A stretch of 64,000 nucleotides of DNA. It comes from Catalimonadaceae bacterium JC749 (GTDB lineage: Bacteria > Bacteroidota > Bacteroidia > Cytophagales > Cyclobacteriaceae). A program made the position numbers and the translations under genes. Of the stretch, positions 56,555 through 64,000 are shown piece by piece. The stretch is from the NCBI GenBank assembly GCA_021730635.1, contig JAJNNC010000001.1, positions 620,001 to 684,000 of the forward strand, given 5' to 3'. How positions within the stretch are numbered: position 1 is the stretch's first letter; each line of letters starts with the position of its first letter. The notes below the pieces were generated by a model. It was given only the letters and a program-made list of their open reading frames with translations, was not told where the DNA came from and searched no databases.

Positions 56555-58939
56555 ATGTTCAAGAACCTTTTCAAAACAGCTATACGCAACGTCAGCAAGG
56601 AAAAAATCTATAGTATCATCAACATGCTGGGACTGACCATTGGAGTGAGTTGCAGCCTTTTTCTGCTGCTGTATATCCTGGATGAAGTGAGTTACGACGG
56701 CTTTCATGAAAATAAAAACCGTATCTACCGGATTGTTACCCATATCAAGGAGAAAGACAATGAATTTACCTGGGCTTCAGTACAGGTTCCTATGGCCACG
56801 GAGCTGGAGGAGAAGTATACGGAAGTGCAGCATGCGGTTCGGTTTATAGGGGTGGGCAGAGAACTGTTTGAAAACGAAGACAACGACCGGCGTTTTTACG
56901 AGGAAGACTTTGCCTATACAGATTCTTCTGTGTTTAATGTCTTTACTTTTCCACTGCTAGCAGGAGATCCCAAAACTGCGCTCACAGCCCCTAATTCTAT
57001 GGTGATCACCCAATCTATAGCTACTAAATACTTTGACGGGGAAGATCCTGTAGGGAAATCTCTGAGAAACGGTGACCGGCTGTTTAAAATTACGGGAGTC
57101 ATTGAGGATGTGCCTCATAATTCCCACATTGATTTCGATGCCTTGCTATCCCGTACGACGCTCCCTGTAGATTATGGAAGCAGTTGGGGCAACTGGGGTG
57201 TGGCTACTTATGTGCTACTGCCAGAGAATTATAATTATCACAATCTGTATGGCCGGCTGGAAGAAATCAACAAGGAAAGAGTGAAGCCCATTTTTGACCA
57301 GTTTGGTATTACGATCAATTATATGATACAACCTATACTGGATATTCACCTCCACTCCAAAATTGGAGACGAGGCAGAAGAAGGAGGCGATATCTCTTAT
57401 ATCTATATTTTTGCAGCGGTCGCCATTTTTATGCTTGTTATCGCCAGCATCAACTATATGAACCTGGCTACGGCCCGGGCTTCCAAACGGGCCAAAGAAG
57501 TAGGTATCCGTAAAACAGTAGGATCCTCCAAAAAGCAACTGATCGGGCAGTTCATGGCAGAGTCCATTTTACTCACCCTTTTCGCTGTCGTCATCAGCTT
57601 CCTGCTGGTCGCGCTGTTGCTGCCTTTGTTCAACAATGTGGCAGGCAAGGAAATTGGTTTCAGCTTTATGCTACAGCCTAATATTCTTTTAGGGCTTATT
57701 GCCATTATTCTGTTTGTGGGGATAGCCGGAGGAAGCTACCCGGCTTTTTACCTGGCAGGTTTTAATCCGGTACAGGTACTCAAAGGGAAAATGTCAGCTT
57801 CAGGCGGCAATGCTGCCCTTAGAAAAGCCCTGGTGGTAATACAATTTGCTATTTCTATCACCATGGTGATCAGCACCTGGGTAGTGTATGACCAGCTGAA
57901 TTTTTTACGAAACAAAGACCTGGGCTTCAGTAAAGAACATGTGCTTTCGGTAGAAATGCCGGAGGAAGCTTCCCGCGAAAAGTATGATGTTTTGAGAAAC
58001 GAGTTACTGAAAAACCCGAGAGTACAAATGGTATCCACGGCCAATACGAAACCAGGCAATGGCATTGGCAAAAACCTGATGGATGTGGAAACGGATGAGG
58101 GCATGGTGGAAAGAGGGATAGACTTATACCAGGCCGATTATGATTACATCTCCACCATGGGTATGACCCTCGTACAAGGCCGGAATTTCTCCAGAGAATA
58201 TGCCACCGATACTTCAGCCATTATTGTGAATGAATCTATGGTGAAACGTATGGGATGGAAAGATCCCATAGGCAAGAAATTCAAACCAACCGGTGATGGC
58301 GATAATGCCACCCAGTTTCATGTCATTGGCGTGATCAAAGATTACAATCAGCTTTCCCTGTACAATCCTATTGAGCCCCTGGCTATATTTTTCGGACAGA
58401 ACAACTACTTCATGCATATCAAAATTGAAGGGCAGGATATACCGGAAACGTTGAGCTATATTGAAAGCGCCTGGAATGAAGTAAATTCCAACAAACCTTT
58501 TAATTATATTTTCCTAGACCAGGATTTTGATTCTCAATACAAAGCAGATGAAAAAAGAGGGCAGATTTTTACATTGTTCTCTGCCTTGACCGTCATCATT
58601 GCCTGTCTGGGGCTGTTGGGGCTGGCGGCTTACACAACCGAACAGCGGACCAAAGAAATAGGCATCCGAAAGGTGATTGGAGCCAATGTGAGTCATATTG
58701 TGATGCTTATTTATAAAGATTTCTTCCTGCTGATCGGTATTGCCGTATTGTTAGCATTCCCCATAGCTTATTATTTTATGAACAACTGGTTGCAGGCTTT
58801 TGCTTACCAGACCGATATCAAGGTAATCACCTTCTTTGCTTCCGCTTTGCTCACCCTGATAGTGACCATGGTGGCAGTAGGCTTTCACACCATTCGGGCT
58901 GCCGTGGCGAACCCGGTTAATTCTCTTCGCAGTGAATAA
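56555..58939 (+). CDS. Double-length FtsX/MacB permease of the efflux locus
   Basis: 794 residues. The first helix (~20-42, 'IINMLGLTIGVSCSLFLLLYILDEVSYDGFHENKNRIYRIV') leads to a periplasmic domain, a first FtsX core (~280-400) with 'KRAKEVGIRKTVGSS', a helix at ~425-445, a second periplasmic domain and a second FtsX core (~672-790) with 'QRTKEIGIRKVIGA'. It ends 'NPVNSLRSE'. It is the only permease next to an adaptor and ATPase and so is the likely reference partner of the tripartite system. The eight permeases at 20.8-43.6 kb share its plan. Confidence 0.92.
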   Translation: MFKNLFKTAIRNVSKEKIYSIINMLGLTIGVSCSLFLLLYILDEVSYDGFHENKNRIYRIVTHIKEKDNEFTWASVQVPMATELEEKYTEVQHAVRFIGVGRELFENEDNDRRFYEEDFAYTDSSVFNVFTFPLLAGDPKTALTAPNSMVITQSIATKYFDGEDPVGKSLRNGDRLFKITGVIEDVPHNSHIDFDALLSRTTLPVDYGSSWGNWGVATYVLLPENYNYHNLYGRLEEINKERVKPIFDQFGITINYMIQPILDIHLHSKIGDEAEEGGDISYIYIFAAVAIFMLVIASINYMNLATARASKRAKEVGIRKTVGSSKKQLIGQFMAESILLTLFAVVISFLLVALLLPLFNNVAGKEIGFSFMLQPNILLGLIAIILFVGIAGGSYPAFYLAGFNPVQVLKGKMSASGGNAALRKALVVIQFAISITMVISTWVVYDQLNFLRNKDLGFSKEHVLSVEMPEEASREKYDVLRNELLKNPRVQMVSTANTKPGNGIGKNLMDVETDEGMVERGIDLYQADYDYISTMGMTLVQGRNFSREYATDTSAIIVNESMVKRMGWKDPIGKKFKPTGDGDNATQFHVIGVIKDYNQLSLYNPIEPLAIFFGQNNYFMHIKIEGQDIPETLSYIESAWNEVNSNKPFNYIFLDQDFDSQYKADEKRGQIFTLFSALTVIIACLGLLGLAAYTTEQRTKEIGIRKVIGANVSHIVMLIYKDFFLLIGIAVLLAFPIAYYFMNNWLQAFAYQTDIKVITFFASALLTLIVTMVAVGFHTIRAAVANPVNSLRSE

Positions 58940-58973
58940 TCATTGAGCAACTCGAGAAATGACAACTAAGGGA

Positions 58974-59501
58974 TTATTTTTCGTCCATCTGCCGCTGAGC
59001 GATATAAGCGGCTCCGATGAGGGCTACCAGTAGCAACACCGCCGCCACCTCAAAAGGTAGCACATAATCGCTCATGAGCTTGACACCCAGCAGTTGGATA
59101 GTGGAGTCCTGAATGATATTTCCGGAAGATTGCGCCTTTTCCAACCAGAACAAGGAAGCATAATTCGCCTGCAAAATACCGAACATCAGTAATACAAACA
59201 GAACAAGACCTATCAGCCCACCCAGAAAGCGGTTATGGCTATGGGTGGTCACGGCCTGGCCGGAGATTTTATTGGTGAGCATGACACTAAAAATCATCAG
59301 CACCAGAATGCCTCCTACATACACCAGTACCTGTGTCACGGCTATAAAGTCAGCGCCGGCAAACACATAAAGAGCAGCCACTCCCAAAAAAGTAATGATC
59401 AGCGAAAAGGCCGCATACAATACATTATGGGTGAAAATAATCACACTTGCCGAGATGACGGTGAGGGCTGCAAAAGTATAGAAGATGATTTGCTGTATCA
59501 T
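58974..59501 (-). CDS. nuoJ: NADH-quinone oxidoreductase subunit J
   Basis: 175 residues with five membrane helices. The conserved region 'NVLYAAFSLIITFLGVAALYVFAGADFIAVTQVLVYVGGILVLMIFSVML' contains the pi-bulge helix residues of complex I subunit J/ND6. Its start overlaps the stop of nuoI by four bases. No nuoK follows; the next gene downstream is the end of the convergent permease, 35 bases away. Confidence 0.92.
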   Translation of the reverse strand: MIQQIIFYTFAALTVISASVIIFTHNVLYAAFSLIITFLGVAALYVFAGADFIAVTQVLVYVGGILVLMIFSVMLTNKISGQAVTTHSHNRFLGGLIGLVLFVLLMFGILQANYASLFWLEKAQSSGNIIQDSTIQLLGVKLMSDYVLPFEVAAVLLLVALIGAAYIAQRQMDEK

Positions 59502-60307
59502 GCCTGTTCGTTTGACGTATCATCTTTCTTTTTCGCTGGGTCCGCTTTCTTCTTATCTTCCATTATTTTCCGGGCGGCTTCCTGTGGATCTTCCGGCTCT
59601 TTTTTGACAACCGGTTTTACCTTCGGACGATAAGCGGCCTTAGGCTTTACAGTTACTTTCGGACGAGCCGGGTTGGCAGCGGGCTTTTCCGTAGCTGCAG
59701 CGTTTTCCTGTGCTTCTTTTTTGGCCTTTTCTTTCTGCTGATTGTAATCTTCCAACTCTTTTTTCTTCGCCAGAATCTCCAGGGGTGTCATCTCTGAGAA
59801 AGAGTAATTGTGATCGGCTACATCGAACTCGCTGAAGTCATAGACCTTGGTCATGGTCAGGCATTCCGTAGGGCATACAGTGGTACACAGCCCACAAAAG
59901 CAACACTTTCCCATGTCTATGTCAAACTTGGCTGCGTAGAGGCGTTTGGAGGAGCCATCTGAGGTTTTGCCAATTTCTTCTGTGGCCCGGATGGGTTCAA
60001 TCTCAATGCAGTTGACAGGACAGACTTTTGCACACTTATCGCAAACGATACAATCTTCTATCTCATTGTGCAGACGATAACGCCCATGATCCGGCACCGG
60101 AATAGACTCAAAAGGATACTGTAGCGTGACTATGCCCGCTTCCTGCTCAAAGTATTTTTCATCAGCCACACCGATGGGTGTACGCCGCTTCCTGGCTTCC
60201 CATATATGTTTCCAGGAGAGCCGCAACCCTATCATGAGAGAAGAAACACCTTCTCGTATATGGCCCCAATAGGTACTATGACTACCTTTTTTATCCATAA
60301 AGAGCAA
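59498..60307 (-). CDS. nuoI: NADH-quinone oxidoreductase subunit I with extended basic tail
   Basis: 269 residues. Two 4Fe-4S motifs are intact: 'CIVCDKCAKVCPV' and 'CCFCGLCTTVCPTECL', with the NuoI-specific 'GHIREGVSSLMIGLRLSWKHI' N-terminus. Most NuoI proteins end soon after the second cluster region (~180 residues); here a Lys/Pro/Ala-rich tail of about 75 residues follows ('AANPARPKVTVKPKAAYRPKVKPVVKKEPED'). A start at the fourth codon (MDKK) is also possible. It forms a two-gene unit with nuoJ; the upstream neighbour is an unrelated exporter. Confidence 0.92.
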   Translation of the reverse strand: MLFMDKKGSHSTYWGHIREGVSSLMIGLRLSWKHIWEARKRRTPIGVADEKYFEQEAGIVTLQYPFESIPVPDHGRYRLHNEIEDCIVCDKCAKVCPVNCIEIEPIRATEEIGKTSDGSSKRLYAAKFDIDMGKCCFCGLCTTVCPTECLTMTKVYDFSEFDVADHNYSFSEMTPLEILAKKKELEDYNQQKEKAKKEAQENAAATEKPAANPARPKVTVKPKAAYRPKVKPVVKKEPEDPQEAARKIMEDKKKADPAKKKDDTSNEQA

Positions 60308-60398
60308 AGGTTGTAAAAAAAATCAAAGGATACTAACCTCTGTTGTCGGATATTGAGATCAGGCACTGATCAGCAGAAGATACAGCAAAGCAGAAATA

Positions 60399-62192
60399 TC
60401 ATGGCTGGCTTTCTATTTCATCGGCTTGCAGCTGCTTATCGTAGAGTTCTTTATAGACGCCATTGAGTTCGAGTAAACTCTCGTTGGTACCTTGCTCTAC
60501 AATTTTGCCATCGTCCAGTACAATGATTTTGTCGGCAAGCTTGGCAGAAGAAACCCGATGTGAAACAATAATAGTGGTTCTTTTCTGCATAATGTCTTTC
60601 AGGCTATTCAGAATCGTATTTTCCGTCTTGGTGTCTACCGCTGAAAGGCAATCATCCAGAATCAGAATCTTCGGGTCACGTACAATAGCACGGGCAATAG
60701 AAACCCTTTGTTTTTGTCCGCCAGAAAGGGTAACCCCTCTCTCTCCTACCCGGGTTGCAAAGCCATCAGGAAAGTTTTGGATCGTATTTTTTAGATCAGC
60801 ATGATAGGCAGCTTCTTCTACCTGGTCTTCTGAAAGTTTGATAGAGCCGAAAGCAATATTATTGTAGACGGTTTCTGAAAACAGAAAGACATCCTGAGGC
60901 ACATACCCTATCTGGCTCCGCAAGTTGTGCAGATTATACTGCTTCACATTCATGTCATCGATCAATATCTGCCCGGAAGTGACATCCAGTAAGCGGGGAA
61001 TAATGTTGGCAATTGTACTCTTACCGGAACCGGTGGTCCCCACAATAGCAATAGACTCTCCCGCCTTCACGCTAAAAGAAATCCGGTCCAGCGCTTTAAT
61101 GCCTGAGTCGGCATACACAAAAGAAACATTCTCCAAGGTAACATCCCCTTTAATCTCCCGCACCAGATTCTCTTCAGAAACAATATCATTTTTTGTCAGC
61201 AGAAATTCATTGATCCGTTTTTGAGAGGCTGCTGCCCGCTGAATAATACTGGTGATCCATCCTAAAGAAGTAACCGGCCAGGTCAGCATATTTACATAAA
61301 TGATAAACTCAGCGATCACGCCCGGTGAAATAGCACCTTTGATGACCTCCACCCCACCAATAAATATGGTGATCACAGAGCTCAAGCCTACCAAGGCCAT
61401 AATCAGGGGAAAAAACAGAGCATTGACCCGCTCCAGGCGGATAGATTTATCTTTGTAATCATCGCTAGCTACCGAGAAATTCTGCACAGAATCTTTCTCT
61501 CTGATAAAGGATTTAAGCACACGAATACCGGAAAAGGCCTCCTGCACATACGTTGATAAGCCAGAAAGACTCCGTTGGATCTCCTCGGACTGGCGATTGA
61601 TTATATTATTTACATAATAAATACTGATAGAAAGAATAGGTAATGGAATCAGTGTATATAAGGTCAGCCTTACATTGACAGAGAACATATAAGGGATCAA
61701 AATAGCAAACAGGGTAAATAAGTTTAATCCATACATAATACCCGGTCCCAAATACATTCTGACCCTCGAAACATCTTCAGAAATCCGTGCCATCAGGTCT
61801 CCGGTATTCTGCCGCCGGTAGAAGCTCATAGGAAGCTGTTGATAATGAGCATAAATTTCATTCTTCAAATCATACTCGATCAGGCGGGAGACAACAATGA
61901 TAGTCTGACGGGTCAGGAAAGTGAATATGCCTTTCAGTAGAGCCAGCACCAAAATGGCTACGCCATATACCAGGATGCTACCTGCAAAAATACTGTAGAT
62001 CATTTCCTGCAGGTCGAAGCCGCCGTAAGCTTTGAATAAAGAAATATTTTCCTCTACCAGGTTGATGGCACGCCGGACAATCTGAGCGGGAATAATGGCG
62101 AAAACGTTGGAGATGATAATAAATAACAGTCCTAACAGGAGGCGATATTTATACTTAAACAGGTACTTATTGAGATAGCTTAATTCCTTCAC
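60399..62192 (-). CDS. ABC exporter, fused membrane and ATPase domains (MsbA-like)
   Basis: 597 residues. Six membrane helices (residues ~15-310) have the type-IV exporter pattern, followed by a nucleotide-binding domain with Walker A 'GTTGSGKST', signature 'LSGGQKQRVSIARA', Walker B 'ILILDDCLSAVD' and 'IIVSHR' H-loop. It is a half-transporter that would act as a homodimer or heterodimer. The sequence resembles the MsbA/BmrA-type multidrug or lipid exporters; the substrate cannot be told. Monocistronic, divergent from leucine dehydrogenase. Confidence 0.9.
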   Translation of the reverse strand: MKELSYLNKYLFKYKYRLLLGLLFIIISNVFAIIPAQIVRRAINLVEENISLFKAYGGFDLQEMIYSIFAGSILVYGVAILVLALLKGIFTFLTRQTIIVVSRLIEYDLKNEIYAHYQQLPMSFYRRQNTGDLMARISEDVSRVRMYLGPGIMYGLNLFTLFAILIPYMFSVNVRLTLYTLIPLPILSISIYYVNNIINRQSEEIQRSLSGLSTYVQEAFSGIRVLKSFIREKDSVQNFSVASDDYKDKSIRLERVNALFFPLIMALVGLSSVITIFIGGVEVIKGAISPGVIAEFIIYVNMLTWPVTSLGWITSIIQRAAASQKRINEFLLTKNDIVSEENLVREIKGDVTLENVSFVYADSGIKALDRISFSVKAGESIAIVGTTGSGKSTIANIIPRLLDVTSGQILIDDMNVKQYNLHNLRSQIGYVPQDVFLFSETVYNNIAFGSIKLSEDQVEEAAYHADLKNTIQNFPDGFATRVGERGVTLSGGQKQRVSIARAIVRDPKILILDDCLSAVDTKTENTILNSLKDIMQKRTTIIVSHRVSSAKLADKIIVLDDGKIVEQGTNESLLELNGVYKELYDKQLQADEIESQP

Positions 62193-62244
62193 GTTTTGTT
62201 AAAACGTTTTCGTAAACAAATGGTTCTTAGTTCCTTTGTATATG

Positions 62245-62278
62245 TTGGGATACTATACAAAAAAATATACTTTTGTAT
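62245..62278 (+). promoter_or_regulatory. Bacteroidota-type promoter of the leucine dehydrogenase gene
   Basis: TTG (62245-62247) and TACTTTTG (62268-62275, a full match to TAnnTTTG) are 20 bases apart. An inverted repeat ATACAAAA/TTTTGTAT (62255-62262, 62271-62278) overlaps the -7 box and could be an operator. The leader would be about 75 bases. Confidence 0.6.
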
Positions 62279-62355
62279 CGCTTTTAAAGAGCAAAGATAG
62301 CTTAAAGTGAACAATATTAACTTGGAAGTCGTATTTTTTACACGAACGGAATGGT

Positions 62356-63456
62356 ATGGAAACAGTGACGGTCAGTGATCAGAAATCCAAACATGTTTTT
62401 GACTTGATGGCTGAATATGGCCATGAACAACTCGTACAGTGTTATGACAAAGCAACAGGTTTAAAGGCCATTATTAGTATTCATTCAACAGTATTAGGCC
62501 CTTCCATGGGTGGCACCCGTATGTGGAATTATGCCAACGATGAAGACGCCATTGTGGATGCATTGCGCCTTTCCCGGGGTATGACATATAAGTCGGCCAT
62601 TGCCGGGTTGAACGTAGGGGGTGGTAAGGCCGTCTTGATTGGCAATACGAAAACCATGAAAAACGAGGCGTACCTTCGTCGCTTTGGAAAGTTTATTGAC
62701 AGCCTGCATGGAAAATATGTGACAGCCTGTGATGTGAATATCACACCCTACGATCTGGAGTATATTTATATGGAGACAAATTTTGTGACGGGCCTTCCCG
62801 AAACGTCAGGAGGGTCGGGTTCTTCTTCCTTGATTACTGCCTACGGAACGTATATGGGTATCAAAGCAGCTGCTAAAAAAGCCTATGGTAGCGACCATTT
62901 AAAAGGAAAAAAAGTGGCTGTACAGGGAGCAGGCTCTGTAGGTATGAAACTCACCGAATATTTGGTGAAGGAAGGTGCTGATGTTTTCATCACAGATATT
63001 GATGAAGAAAAACTGAAAAGGGCCTCCAAGGAATTAGGAGCCCATGTGGTGGGCGAACCGGACATTTACGATGCCCCTGTTGATATTTATGCCCCTTGTG
63101 CTTTGGGGGCTACCCTTAATGATGACACTATTTCCCGCCTGAAATGTGATATTGTAGCGGGTGCAGCTAATAACCAGTTGCAGGACGACCAGAAACATGG
63201 AGACATTCTCATGGAAAAAGGGATTCTATACGCTCCTGACTTTCTGGTGAATGCGGGCGGTATCATGGCCGTGGCGGCTGAGTATTTTGGAGAATATAAA
63301 AAAGAATACCTTTATCAAAAAGCAGAAAAAATATACGATATCTGTTTGCATGTATTGGAAAGAGCAGAGGCTGAAAAGCAGAACACCCAAAAAATTGCGA
63401 TGCGTATGGCTGAGGAAAGAATTACAGCCATGGGCAATCTTAGAAAAACACTTTAA
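62356..63456 (+). CDS. Leucine dehydrogenase (Glu/Leu/Phe/Val dehydrogenase family)
   Basis: 366 residues. The substrate domain has 'GPSMGGTRMWNYAN', Lys79 ('GMTYKSA') and the catalytic Lys91 ('GGGKAV'), plus Asp126 ('ACDVN'). The NAD domain has the Rossmann motif 'GAGSVG' (191-196) and 'ITDIDEEKL', where an Asp binds the ribose and indicates NAD preference. It interconverts branched-chain amino acids and 2-oxo acids, likely in branched-chain amino acid catabolism or in making precursors for branched fatty acids. Length and motifs are normal for leucine dehydrogenase. Confidence 0.9.
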   Translation: METVTVSDQKSKHVFDLMAEYGHEQLVQCYDKATGLKAIISIHSTVLGPSMGGTRMWNYANDEDAIVDALRLSRGMTYKSAIAGLNVGGGKAVLIGNTKTMKNEAYLRRFGKFIDSLHGKYVTACDVNITPYDLEYIYMETNFVTGLPETSGGSGSSSLITAYGTYMGIKAAAKKAYGSDHLKGKKVAVQGAGSVGMKLTEYLVKEGADVFITDIDEEKLKRASKELGAHVVGEPDIYDAPVDIYAPCALGATLNDDTISRLKCDIVAGAANNQLQDDQKHGDILMEKGILYAPDFLVNAGGIMAVAAEYFGEYKKEYLYQKAEKIYDICLHVLERAEAEKQNTQKIAMRMAEERITAMGNLRKTL

Positions 63457-63533
63457 TTCCGAAAATACCTGAGAAAAATAAATCTTTTAAGATTATTATT
63501 TGTTCATAGACAGATTAATAATCCACTTTTGTA

Positions 63534-64000
63534 ATGCTGAACCGAAGAATTTTACGCGCTAAAGCCATGCAGCATATTTATGCGTACAGGCAATGCCAGC
63601 GATCTAACTATGAACTGGCCTTCGACTATGTACGTCAAGCTTTTCAGCCCGACCTGAACTCTATGGAAGTTCAAAACAAAGAAGTACTAGCCAGAAATGA
63701 AGCGCTGGCAGTAAGATTACTGAAAGCTTACTTTGATAAATGTGAAGATTTTAGCAATACACCCGCGCCTATTGAAAAAGTAGTCCGTAATGCCATTGCT
63801 CAATATGAAAGCCAGTGCCGCAGGGATCGGGAGTACCTCCGTCAACAGATGTTATCCTCTACGGAGCGCATCACTGATCATTATATTTTGCTGCTGCTGT
63901 TGCTGGCAGCCCTGGCAGAGGAATCAGGTAGAGAACGACAAAAAAAATATAACTTTCTGACTGAATCCCCTATTGAAGAAAAAAAAGAACCCAAACTTAA
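63534..64000 (+). CDS. nusB: Transcription antitermination factor NusB (3' end beyond window)
   Basis: About 155 residues are visible from the ATG at 63534. The start 'MLNRRILRAKAMQHIYAYRQ' is the N-terminal Arg-rich helix of NusB that binds boxA RNA, and 'ITDHYILLLLLLAALAEES' belongs to the long Bacteroidota form, which is much longer than E. coli NusB. The gene runs out of the window. NusB joins NusE in antitermination of rRNA operons. Confidence 0.85.
   Translation, partial: MLNRRILRAKAMQHIYAYRQCQRSNYELAFDYVRQAFQPDLNSMEVQNKEVLARNEALAVRLLKAYFDKCEDFSNTPAPIEKVVRNAIAQYESQCRRDREYLRQQMLSSTERITDHYILLLLLLAALAEESGRERQKKYNFLTESPIEEKKEPKL

Noticed and set aside
54432-58939. Adaptor plus ABC genes considered as a type I secretion system
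   Set aside because: The ATPase is a separate LolD/MacB type and the permease is of the FtsX type, so this is a MacAB-like tripartite system.

Overview
The window looks like a chromosomal piece of a Bacteroidota bacterium, most likely of the order Cytophagales (inference). The signs are CarboxypepD_reg/TonB-type proteins, an IHF/HU-like protein with a DUF4469-type C-terminus, an ECF sigma factor next to a TonB-domain protein, many FtsX/MacB-type permeases of double length, a leucine dehydrogenase, TAnnTTTG-type -7 promoter elements, and start codons that mostly lack a strong Shine-Dalgarno sequence. No rRNA, tRNA, CRISPR array, prophage or intact insertion sequence was seen.

Layout. 0-5.7 kb: a truncated secreted protein, an HU/DUF4469 protein, two tandem beta-barrel proteins, a bestrophin-type channel, a 175-bp MITE-like element, and a methanethiol methyltransferase (MddA type). 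5.7-9 kb: an unknown protein coupled to mddA, a divergent AraC regulator, and a secreted Tiki/EreA-like protein. 9-13 kb: an ECF sigma factor, a TonB/anti-sigma-like hybrid and a divergent von Willebrand A protein; the divergent promoters are mirror copies of one motif. 13-20.8 kb: small unknown genes, an aldo/keto reductase, an M16 peptidase, a lipoprotein, a stand-alone CheB esterase and an acetyl xylan esterase-like enzyme.

20.8-43.6 kb is the core: eight intact double-length FtsX/MacB permeases with no ATPase among them. Four carry the N-terminal 'permease prefix domain 2' and form a tightly coupled operon behind a PadR regulator. The other four come in two pairs (34526-36934 with 31976-34387; 41148-43574 with 38597-40957), separated by an MBL-fold hydrolase. 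Inverted arrays of a TACGGTR heptamer lie just after three permease stop codons. A decayed ninth permease lies on the opposite strand at about 45.15-45.67 kb.

45.7-48.7 kb holds a cysteine-less ArsC-like protein, a histidine phosphatase and a menI-menF-like pair for menaquinone synthesis. 48.7-58.9 kb is a tripartite efflux locus: TolC and an ATPase on the minus strand, an NtrY-like kinase and NtrC-like regulator, then a HlyD/MacA adaptor, a second ATPase and a further permease on the plus strand. Candidate sigma-54 (-24/-12) promoters and a shared 16-bp dyad (about TGTNCR-N4-YGNACA) lie upstream of the ATPase-TolC unit, of the adaptor-ATPase unit and of both distant permease pairs. My main hypothesis is that one two-component system ties ATPase-less permeases to a shared adaptor/ATPase/TolC apparatus. 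The window ends with nuoI-nuoJ standing alone, an MsbA-like exporter, leucine dehydrogenase and the start of nusB.
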